Assembly (NCBI GenBank): GCA_914767885.1
Contig: CAJZBQ010000053.1
Location: forward strand, 1,924,866-1,988,865
Source: Blepharisma stoltei
Taxonomy: Eukaryota > Ciliophora > Heterotrichea > Heterotrichida > Blepharismidae
DNA length: 64,000 nucleotides
Reading direction: 5' to 3'
In this document: positions 55,601 to 64,000 of the stretch, piece after piece
How positions within the stretch are numbered: the stretch's first letter is position 1
Layout: each line of letters opens with the position of its first letter
Notes under the pieces: model-generated
Told to the model about the DNA's origin: nothing
Databases searched by the model: none
What the model saw: the letters and a program-made list of their open reading frames with translations, nothing else
Program-made: the position numbers and the translations under genes

Positions 55601-57964
55601 CTGTTGGGAAAACCTATATGGCTTGTGCAGGACTTGGTATTTTCGAATCAGAAATAGACCCGAACTTGACTTATGTGTCCCATTCCAGAAGAGCTATAGA
55701 GTTTGGCTTTCTTGTTATTAAAGCAGCAAAAACAATTTTATTAAAAAACGGAGATGAATTGACCTTCAAAATTGGAATCAATAGTGGCTTACTTAGTTAG
55801 TTATTTAGTATTTAAGTTATCCAGTGCCTGCTCTCAATAGATAGGGACTAAGCCAACTGGTGACATCACTGGTGAAATTGCACCAAAATGGAGGTCAGCC
55901 CAACCAAAATCGGGCAGTCCAAGCGGTAACCCCAGGTCCGCACTTCTTACCGGCGCGTTGCCGTCGCTCTTGTCAGACTTAACTCCAGTGCGTGTTCAGC
56001 CTAAGGGTCATCCTCTTGGGGATGTGCTAAGTGGCAAAAACCCTAGTTCTTGTGCACTGAGGAGCAGTTTCTCTGGTTATACCCAAAGTTAAATTGCTGT
56101 TGCTGCACAGAAGTACTCAAGTAAAACCAACCCCATAAATAAATTCCATGAGGGAGAGAAAATTAGCAGGTCTAATTTCTCTCGGACCAAATGCCATTTT
56201 ATTTATGGAATCAATAGTGGCAGAGTTGTAGCGGGCGTTGTAGGGAATCATAAGCCACAATTTTCTTTAATTGGTGATACTGTTAACACGTCAAGCAGAA
56301 TGTGCTCTACAAGCACAGAACCTAATGCAATTCAAATATCATCCTCAACTTACTCACTTCTAGAAGACTCAGATAAGCAAGGACTCAGTTTCGACCGAAA
56401 AACGGTATGAGTAAAAGGAAAAGGGGATATGGACACTTTTATTGTAAGTATTGATCCTAATGCTGATGGATCTCCAGCAATGGATACGTTGCAAGTTGCT
56501 GGCAACTTTGGGCTCCTTCCAACGTATTCAATGAATGGACAGCTATCAAGCACAAGAGTTGCTGAGCCAAGTTCTGCAAGTCATATAGAAAAAAGAAGAA
56601 CCTTAATTGCATCTTTAGATATTCATGAAGCAAAAGAGCTTTTCCATAGAGCAAATACTGAGACCATTGAAAATATGAAAATTTTTTCTTTAAGATGCAG
56701 AGAGTCCCAAAAGGAGCGCCAGTTTAGGTTGGAAACTATTGAAAGTAAATTATATTTGTATTACGCAGCACTTTATATTGCAGCTATTGTCTCATTTGTT
56801 GCACTCATATCTCAAAGTATTGAACTGGGCTTGAGCTCTGATGAAAAAAATATCCCTGCCCAAATGTGTATATCAGGTATCGATATTGGGCAATTTTTGC
56901 TATTAATATTTTCGCTAAAATATTACTATAAAAGAAGAAGATTTGCATGGACTATGCAGTGTGTATATATTATTGCACTTTGTTTGCATCATGCTATAAG
57001 CCTTTATGGAGATGAAGCCTATTTGAATATTGAGCCTATAATAGGGATGTATTGAATTTTGCTAATGACTCATTGTTCAGAATTATTTTTTCATTGAATT
57101 TTATTGATTTCTACTATTTTCGTTGTCCCATGAATGATTTCACTTTTTATGATTGAAGATGAGTTCAAAAAAATTCTCTTAGTGTTTGTAGCATGATATA
57201 TTGTAATTCTGCTATACACTTTACATCATAAAGAAAAATCTCTCAGAATTAGCTATCTTCTGATATCAACTGGAAAAAGCGAAATTGAAAAGACTGAAAA
57301 ATTGTTGAAAAATATGATGCCTCCACATGTGTACCAAAATTTAAAAGATGAGAAAAATATTACAGAACTCATTAAAGATGTGACTTTAATATACGCGGAC
57401 ATTGTTGGCTTTACTGCTTGGTCTGCTCGTCATGCACCTGAAGAAATCGTTAGAAGGCTTTCAGACCTCTTTGCGAGCTTTGACAAACTCTGTGAAGACT
57501 ACCACGTTTATAAAGTCCACACAATTGGAGATTGTTATGTGGCTATGGGATATAGAGAAGATAATAGAGACCCTCCAAAAGAATGTCAAAACATGGTAAA
57601 ATTTGCAAGCTCTATGATAGAAGTAATAGAAAGTGTCAATGAAAAATATGGGAGCGAGCTAAATATGAGAATTGGAATGCATACAGGTGATGTTATCGGG
57701 ACTATGTTTGGGACAAACATTGTAAGGTATGATATTTATGGTTCAGATGTTTTAATTGCTAATAAAATGGAAAGCAATGGAGAAGCTGGAAAAATAGTGA
57801 TGAGTGAAGTAACGAAAGACTTATTAGAAACTCATAAGCCAGGAAGATATCAATTCTCGCCCCATAAAGAAATTTCTTTGCAATCGCTTGATAGAACTAT
57901 TCAAGCTTATATCTTAATAGATTTTTTTGATGACTTAGAGAGAGGCTCTAGTATTGATAAGTAA
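49619..57964 (+). CDS. P4-ATPase / guanylyl cyclase fusion protein
   Basis: One gene after removing six inserts. The N-terminal half is a P4-ATPase: NKINTWDFNPLSL, the actuator region [12 protein letters not shown] (DGET changed to LGER), the phosphorylation site [25 protein letters not shown] (TGDK changed) and [18 protein letters not shown] (GDGxND with D for N), then hydrophobic helices. The C-terminal half has two six-helix membrane sets, each followed by a cyclase domain: [13 protein letters not shown] / [14 protein letters not shown] and [14 protein letters not shown] / [13 protein letters not shown]. This is the known ciliate/apicomplexan GC architecture, making cGMP from GTP at membranes. 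Altered motifs suggest a weak or non-pumping ATPase module. It would supply cGMP to the neighbouring PKGs. Confidence 0.93.
50831..51183 (-). mobile_element. SINE-like insert with 13-bp target-site duplication
   Basis: Flanked by AAACGATATTGAG (50818-50830) and AAACGACATTGAG (51184-51196). GC-rich, 353 bp, minus-strand start AATAAAATGG. Removal joins [16 protein letters not shown] after the ATPase phosphorylation domain start. Confidence 0.8.
52521..52812 (+). mobile_element. SINE-like insert with perfect 15-bp duplication
   Basis: Flanked by TGCTGAAAAGCAGTT at 52506-52520 and 52813-52827. 292 bp, GC-rich, ends in the tail AATAGCCTAACCTAACC (plus orientation). Removal restores [19 protein letters not shown], the run into the ATPase hinge motif. 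Confidence 0.85.
53767..54218 (+). mobile_element. Degenerate MITE family A (IES) with a second element inside
   Basis: 452 bp between TAs at 53767-53768 and 54219-54220. Left TACTCTCCCACTCTGTGAG, right GTTCACGGTGGGGAGTTA and A-type interior. About 200 bp extra at ~53990-54190 holds TTTTGATAGTG and two CACTATCAAAA copies. Excision joins [16 protein letters not shown] between the ATPase and cyclase halves. Confidence 0.82.
54898..55210 (-). mobile_element. MITE family A (IES), reverse orientation
   Basis: 313 bp between TAs 54898-54899 and 55211-55212. Here the hairpin (GAATAAACAAAATTTTTTTG region, 55160-55200) is at the right and the ATCCCAATTTTTGCCC-type spacer at the left. Excision gives [19 protein letters not shown] leading into the first cyclase domain. 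Confidence 0.85.
55423..55585. mobile_element. Foldback IES in first cyclase domain (163 bp)
   Basis: TA at 55423-55424 and 55586-55587. Near-complete palindrome: CCAAGAATAGCCCACTAAGG at the left and CCTTAGTGGGTTATTCTTGG at the right. Removal gives [18 protein letters not shown], the conserved cyclase core. Confidence 0.92.
55789..56206 (-). mobile_element. SINE-like insert with perfect 15-bp duplication
   Basis: Flanked by GGAATCAATAGTGGC at 55774-55788 and 56207-56221. Minus-strand start AATAAAATGGC, shared internal GATGACCCTTAGGC block and (TAAG)-type tail mark it as the same family as 29359-29784. Removal joins [17 protein letters not shown] in cyclase domain 1. Confidence 0.88.
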
Positions 57965-58779
57965 GCAGGTCTATAAACATCAATGGCATTTATATTGATA
58001 TATAACTCCCAGATTTATACAAGCTAATTTTTTACAGATAAATTTACGATCTTGTGTTAATTATTTAACTATTTTTAAGCTTCTCTATTTATCTATTAAG
58101 ATTTTAGTACTACAAGAGAATTAGAGTCTTTTTAGATTCTATTTTTCTTTAGGCTTTAGATCTCTAATATCTCATATCTGATACTTAATTTTATTAAATA
58201 AATCATAGCTTGGATTAAATTTGCTAGAACAAATAAAATTATAGTAACTTGTGTCTTCTATTCACCTTCAGCGCCATGAAAATCAAAAACCCTTTTTGCT
58301 GATTATGCCAATAAAGAGGCATTTAAAGATACTTTTATAATATGGAAAAGTATTGAACAAAAAATTAAGACTTATATTTTTCATGTAATATGTAGTTCTC
58401 TTATTTTTGAGTAATTAACTCTGTTTAAAACCTAGATTTTTTTATTTAGAATTGTGGATTTAATAATTAATATTTTTATCAAGTTGGGATATGTTTATAT
58501 TTGTTTTTTCTTTGAGATCTTTAATTATTGAATGTAATATAAGCTAAGGTTCAAATATTTGCAATGAGCTTATATCATAATTTGCAAATTGATAATTATT
58601 TTTTGTATTTTTTGAAATAATACAATATTTAATTTGTAGTCTTTTTAGCGTAAAAATTAAAATGGCAAAGCCAATTTATTCTTTATCATTATTTTATGGA
58701 AAGTGCGCAAAAAATTATTAAAATTCCGATATGAATAATTTTATTTATCTTAGTATAATAGTGAACAAAAAATTATTGG
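57965..58779. other. AT-rich subtelomeric spacer
   Basis: No convincing ORF, MITE arm or GC-rich insert seen between the cyclase stop and the decayed coding relic. Confidence 0.4.
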
Positions 58780-59690
58780 GATCTTAGTGGTTTTTTTTCC
58801 AGAAATTTAGGAACTTCCTTTATCCCATTGGCTACCATGAAGCACAATTCCATCGCTGCCTTTCATTGCTTCTCCTTGATGCCTTTTTACCAGTATTCTA
58901 GCATTGGCTTCATAAAATCCTTATTCTAATAGTTCAGCTTCAATAAAATTTCTTCTTCTTTGCCTTCCAAATTAACTTTCTTTTCCAGCTTCATCAGGAA
59001 TTTTTGTTGGAGTTGCGGCTATAAGTTCGGTCGGTCCTTCTGTGGAAATTTTTCTGGGTTTGCTCTTGAAATTTCTGATAGAATTTCAGTTGAAATATCT
59101 ATTGAGATCTCAATTAAGGTTTTAGTCAAAATTTCTATTAGGCTTCAGTTTAGATTTCCATTAGAGGAATCCTCTTCCGGTGTTTTATGATGTTTTAGGG
59201 TTTTGTTGAGCTTTATATCATATTCTCTGCCATTTTTGCTATTTTTCTTTTTTTTCGTTTTCTATTTTTTACCCTTTTTGTCTTTTTGCCTATTTCACTT
59301 TTGCATATCTGCTGCTTCTTCAGGTTCTTTGTCTAATTATCCCTTTTATCTTATCCAATTTACATGGAATTTTTCTAACAGATTTTGTTGCCAATATTAA
59401 CTTCATCAACCAAGACCTTACATTTCTGTTTCAAAGGCCAGATCTTTAGAGAATCAGTAAGCTTTTTATATTCTTCATTGCCTTCTGCAAACCTTTCTTT
59501 AAATCAAAATCTTCTTCATATAATCATTTTCTAATTATTTTATTAGCATTGTCCCAGACTTCCTCATCCAGAATAAGCTATCATCATCTGAACACTCGTT
59601 TCAATAAGATTTCTACTCACTGGTGAATTTTGGGCTATAAGCCAAGGTCACCTTGTGACTGCATTTTCTCTTAGAAATTTAAGCTAGATC
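58780..59690 (-). pseudogene. Decayed subtelomeric coding relic, family unknown
   Basis: On the minus strand several protein-like stretches lie in different frames, broken by stops and shifts: LILDEEVWDNANKIIRKW and FWFKERFAEGNEEYKKLT (about 59440-59600), KIWPLKQKCKVLVDEVNIG, TELIAATPTKIPDEAGKE, then ARILVKRHQGEAMKGSDG and IVLHGSQWDKG near 58800-58910. TGA reads as Trp in several. They look like one decayed gene rather than chance, but unremoved IESs could also cause the breaks. No family recognised. Confidence 0.45.
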
Positions 59691-59691
59691 C

Positions 59692-60157
59692 TTAAATTAA
59701 ATAAGCCATTATGATTCTATAATTATGTTTCGTGGAAGATGTTTCAAAGATGGCTGTGCAAACAAGCATTATGAAAAATTGAATGCGAAGGCATAGCAAA
59801 AAGCAAAGTTTTGAGCCCTTATCAAAAAGAATCTTCTGAAGCTTATTGATGCCTAATTCTTGCTTTAAGCCAACAGAAGAGATTAAGTAGCCAACTATCG
59901 ATAAGCTAATAGCCTTCAAAAAGATAAAGCTTAACATAACTTTTCATAATTTTTTTTTGCTTATATTTTTTCGCTAAATAATTAGTGACTTTGAAGATAA
60001 AAGATGAGCAAAGATCTCCTAAGACACTAATTTGGAATATTTGCTTTATAAATTTTATTAAAAATGTGTTACAGCATAGAGTTCCAGGAGAAGTGCAATA
60101 GCACGTATAATAGGCTTCGTGCTTGCATCCTGGCTCGAAACATTGAATTAGCTCCAT
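59692..60157 (-). CDS. Possible small Cys-rich (B-box-like) protein, structure unresolved
   Basis: From ATG 60157: MELIQCFEPGCKHEAYYTCY…GTLCC, a Cys/His spacing like B-box or ciliate zinc modules. After about 30 residues the sequence becomes AT-biased. A TA-to-TA removal of about 39 bp would give CCNTFLGDLCSS, but this is uncertain. A second frame (from 59937) includes NKLQKILFDKGSKLCFLLC and may be its continuation. The start is 215 bp from the telomere, so this may be the last gene on the chromosome. Confidence 0.4.
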
Positions 60158-60372
60158 ACAATTATTATGGTGTTATTTATTAAAGCAAAATCGTAATTAT
60201 AAGCAAAATTATTATAGAAGAATTACAATTTTTTGCCTTAGTAAAAATGCTAAAAAGTTAGTGATTTATCTTCTTTCAGACGAAATTATTTTACTTGGAA
60301 TAATTGGCGGCTTCAGCGCTTTAAAAATGCATAGTAAAAAATAGAGGAGTGGCAAATATTAAATTATGGTAT

Positions 60373-63300
60373 GTTAGGGTGTTAGGGTGTTAGGGTGTTA
60401 GGGTGTTAGGGTGTTAGGGTGTTAGGGTGTTAGGGTGTTAGGGTGTTAGGGTGTTAGGGTGTTAGGGTGTTAGGGTGTTAGGGTGTTAGGGTGTTAGGGT
60501 GTTAGGGTGTTAGGGTGTTAGGGTGTTAGGGTGTTAGGGTGTTAGGGTGTTAGGGTGTTAGGGTGTTAGGGTGTTAGGGTGTTAGGGTGTTAGGGTGTTA
60601 GGGTGTTAGGGTGTTAGGGTGTTAGGGTGTTAGGGTGTTAGGGTGTTAGGGTGTTAGGGTGTTAGGGTGTTAGGGTGTTAGGGTGTTAGGGTGTTAGGGT
60701 GTTAGGGTGTTAGGGTGTTAGGGTGTTAGGGTGTTAGGGTGTTAGGGTGTTAGGGTGTTAGGGTGTTAGGGTGTTAGGGTGTTAGGGTGTTAGGGTGTTA
60801 GGGTGTTAGGGTGTTAGGGTGTTAGGGTGTTAGGGTGTTAGGGTGTTAGGGTGTTAGGGTGTTAGGGTGTTAGGGTGTTAGGGTGTTAGGGTGTTAGGGT
60901 GTTAGGGTGTTAGGGTGTTAGGGTGTTAGGGTGTTAGGGTGTTAGGGTGTTAGGGTGTTAGGGTGTTAGGGTGTTAGGGTGTTAGGGTGTTAGGGTGTTA
61001 GGGTGTTAGGGTGTTAGGGTGTTAGGGTGTTAGGGTGTTAGGGTGTTAGGGTGTTAGGGTGTTAGGGTGTTAGGGTGTTAGGGTGTTAGGGTGTTAGGGT
61101 GTTAGGGTGTTAGGGTGTTAGGGTGTTAGGGTGTTAGGGTGTTAGGGTGTTAGGGTGTTAGGGTGTTAGGGTGTTAGGGTGTTAGGGTGTTAGGGTGTTA
61201 GGGTGTTAGGGTGTTAGGGTGTTAGGGTGTTAGGGTGTTAGGGTGTTAGGGTGTTAGGGTGTTAGGGTGTTAGGGTGTTAGGGTGTTAGGGTGTTAGGGT
61301 GTTAGGGTGTTAGGGTGTTAGGGTGTTAGGGTGTTAGGGTGTTAGGGTGTTAGGGTGTTAGGGTGTTAGGGTGTTAGGGTGTTAGGGTGTTAGGGTGTTA
61401 GGGTGTTAGGGTGTTAGGGTGTTAGGGTGTTAGGGTGTTAGGGTGTTAGGGTGTTAGGGTGTTAGGGTGTTAGGGTGTTAGGGTGTTAGGGTGTTAGGGT
61501 GTTAGGGTGTTAGGGTGTTAGGGTGTTAGGGTGTTAGGGTGTTAGGGTGTTAGGGTGTTAGGGTGTTAGGGTGTTAGGGTGTTAGGGTGTTAGGGTGTTA
61601 GGGTGTTAGGGTGTTAGGGTGTTAGGGTGTTAGGGTGTTAGGGTGTTAGGGTGTTAGGGTGTTAGGGTGTTAGGGTGTTAGGGTGTTAGGGTGTTAGGGT
61701 GTTAGGGTGTTAGGGTGTTAGGGTGTTAGGGTGTTAGGGTGTTAGGGTGTTAGGGTGTTAGGGTGTTAGGGTGTTAGGGTGTTAGGGTGTTAGGGTGTTA
61801 GGGTGTTAGGGTGTTAGGGTGTTAGGGTGTTAGGGTGTTAGGGTGTTAGGGTGTTAGGGTGTTAGGGTGTTAGGGTGTTAGGGTGTTAGGGTGTTAGGGT
61901 GTTAGGGTGTTAGGGTGTTAGGGTGTTAGGGTGTTAGGGTGTTAGGGTGTTAGGGTGTTAGGGTGTTAGGGTGTTAGGGTGTTAGGGTGTTAGGGTGTTA
62001 GGGTGTTAGGGTGTTAGGGTGTTAGGGTGTTAGGGTGTTAGGGTGTTAGGGTGTTAGGGTGTTAGGGTGTTAGGGTGTTAGGGTGTTAGGGTGTTAGGGT
62101 GTTAGGGTGTTAGGGTGTTAGGGTGTTAGGGTGTTAGGGTGTTAGGGTGTTAGGGTGTTAGGGTGTTAGGGTGTTAGGGTGTTAGGGTGTTAGGGTGTTA
62201 GGGTGTTAGGGTGTTAGGGTGTTAGGGTGTTAGGGTGTTAGGGTGTTAGGGTGTTAGGGTGTTAGGGTGTTAGGGTGTTAGGGTGTTAGGGTGTTAGGGT
62301 GTTAGGGTGTTAGGGTGTTAGGGTGTTAGGGTGTTAGGGTGTTAGGGTGTTAGGGTGTTAGGGTGTTAGGGTGTTAGGGTGTTAGGGTGTTAGGGTGTTA
62401 GGGTGTTAGGGTGTTAGGGTGTTAGGGTGTTAGGGTGTTAGGGTGTTAGGGTGTTAGGGTGTTAGGGTGTTAGGGTGTTAGGGTGTTAGGGTGTTAGGGT
62501 GTTAGGGTGTTAGGGTGTTAGGGTGTTAGGGTGTTAGGGTGTTAGGGTGTTAGGGTGTTAGGGTGTTAGGGTGTTAGGGTGTTAGGGTGTTAGGGTGTTA
62601 GGGTGTTAGGGTGTTAGGGTGTTAGGGTGTTAGGGTGTTAGGGTGTTAGGGTGTTAGGGTGTTAGGGTGTTAGGGTGTTAGGGTGTTAGGGTGTTAGGGT
62701 GTTAGGGTGTTAGGGTGTTAGGGTGTTAGGGTGTTAGGGTGTTAGGGTGTTAGGGTGTTAGGGTGTTAGGGTGTTAGGGTGTTAGGGTGTTAGGGTGTTA
62801 GGGTGTTAGGGTGTTAGGGTGTTAGGGTGTTAGGGTGTTAGGGTGTTAGGGTGTTAGGGTGTTAGGGTGTTAGGGTGTTAGGGTGTTAGGGTGTTAGGGT
62901 GTTAGGGTGTTAGGGTGTTAGGGTGTTAGGGTGTTAGGGTGTTAGGGTGTTAGGGTGTTAGGGTGTTAGGGTGTTAGGGTGTTAGGGTGTTAGGGTGTTA
63001 GGGTGTTAGGGTGTTAGGGTGTTAGGGTGTTAGGGTGTTAGGGTGTTAGGGTGTTAGGGTGTTAGGGTGTTAGGGTGTTAGGGTGTTAGGGTGTTAGGGT
63101 GTTAGGGTGTTAGGGTGTTAGGGTGTTAGGGTGTTAGGGTGTTAGGGTGTTAGGGTGTTAGGGTGTTAGGGTGTTAGGGTGTTAGGGTGTTAGGGTGTTA
63201 GGGTGTTAGGGTGTTAGGGTGTTAGGGTGTTAGGGTGTTAGGGTGTTAGGGTGTTAGGGTGTTAGGGTGTTAGGGTGTTAGGGTGTTAGGGTGTTAGGGT

Positions 63301-64000
63301 GTTAGGGTGTTAGGGTGTTAGGGTGTTAGGGTGTTAGGGTGTTAGGGTGTTAGGGTGTTAGGGTGTTAGGGTGTTAGGGTGTTAGGGTGTTAGGGTGTTA
63401 GGGTGTTAGGGTGTTAGGGTGTTAGGGTGTTAGGGTGTTAGGGTGTTAGGGTGTTAGGGTGTTAGGGTGTTAGGGTGTTAGGGTGTTAGGGTGTTAGGGT
63501 GTTAGGGTGTTAGGGTGTTAGGGTGTTAGGGTGTTAGGGTGTTAGGGTGTGGTAGGGTGTTAGGGTGTTAGGGTGTTAGGGTGTTAGGGTGTTAGGGTGT
63601 TAGGGTGTTAGGGTGTTAGGGTGTTAGGGTGTTAGGGTGTTAGGGTGTTAGGGTGTTAGGGGGGTGTTAGGGGTTAGGGTGTTAGGGTGTTAGGGTGTTA
63701 GGGTGTTAGGGTGTTAGGGTGTTAGGGGTTAGGGTGTTAGGGTGTTAGGGTGTTAGGGTGTTAGGGGTAGGGTGTTAGGGTGTTAGGGTGTTAGGGTGTT
63801 AGGGGTGTAGGGTGTTAGGGTGTTAGGGGTGTTAGGGTGTTAGGGTGTTAGGGTGTTAGGGTGTTAGGGTGTTAGGGTGTTAGGGTGTTAGGGTGTTAGG
63901 GTGTTAGGGTGTTAGGGTGTTAGGGTTTAGGGTGTTAGGGTGTTAGGGTGTTAGGGTGTTAGGGTGTTAGGGTGTTAGGGTGTTAGGGTGTTAGGGTGTT
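60373..64000 (+). repeat. Telomere, (TTAGGGTG)n, about 3.6 kb
   Basis: About 450 tandem copies of the octamer TTAGGGTG with the G-rich strand 5'-to-3' toward the window end, the orientation of a right chromosome end. The array is essentially perfect to about 63550. After that, variants appear (GGTAGGGTG, GGGGTG, TTAGGGG, TTTAGGG). The repeat matches that reported for heterotrich ciliates. Between 60158 and 60372 there is only short AT-rich sequence. Confidence 0.97.

Noticed and set aside
59692-59937. Independent 81-aa hydrophobic ORF
   Set aside because: Overlaps the Cys-rich ORF on the same strand and may be its continuation; not called separately.
60373-64000. Short regular repeats as a CRISPR array
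   Set aside because: An uninterrupted 8-bp repeat with no spacers, at a chromosome end: a telomere.

Overview
The window looks like the germline (micronuclear) genome of a heterotrich ciliate, most likely Blepharisma. Four things support this. (1) TGA is read as tryptophan at conserved sites, such as the DYW motif of a calcium-dependent kinase and the HPWF-type motif of two kinases, while genes end in TAA or TAG. The two PKG paralogues even differ at one aligned site by TGG (36329-36331) versus TGA (45711-45713). (2) Introns are 15-16 nt. (3) The right end is about 3.6 kb of TTAGGGTG repeats. (4) Many genes are broken by inserts whose precise removal restores a conserved protein, as expected for internal eliminated sequences (IESs). 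The species name is inference.

Layout. 1-5.7 kb: coiled-coil proteins, a CPBP membrane protease, a small Tim chaperone and a YCII-like protein. 6-13.5 kb: two protein kinases, ribosomal protein eL24, methionine aminopeptidase 2, a glutaredoxin and a DOMON-like surface protein. 14.8-19.5 kb: four tandem paralogues of a secreted beta-rich protein, widely spaced. 19.5-33 kb: LRR protein, MsrB, kelch-like protein, sphingomyelinase-like phosphodiesterase, TyrRS, EF-hand protein, BRCC36. 33-49 kb: coiled-coil protein, two four-CNB PKGs flanking a CDPK and an F-box-like gene. 49.6-58 kb: one P4-ATPase/guanylyl cyclase fusion gene. 58-60.4 kb: gene-poor subtelomere with a decayed coding relic. 60.4-64 kb: telomere.

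Inserts fall in three groups. First, TA-flanked MITE-like elements in three sequence families (A, B, C) that share one architecture: a terminal hairpin at one end and two direct copies of the same arm at the other. A family-B copy keeps what looks like the C-terminus of a pogo-type transposase. Second, ten GC-rich SINE-like elements (about 290-570 bp excluding a nested MITE) flanked by 11-16 bp target-site duplications that mostly lack TA. Third, shorter unclassified IESs (about 70-240 bp), two of them foldback palindromes. One MITE sits inside a 15-nt intron, and one MITE is nested in a SINE-like element inside a PKG gene.

Functionally the right half groups cGMP/Ca signalling genes: the cyclase that makes cGMP, two kinases that would respond to it and a CDPK lie within about 22 kb. 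All calls are by eye from translated sequence; no database search was run.
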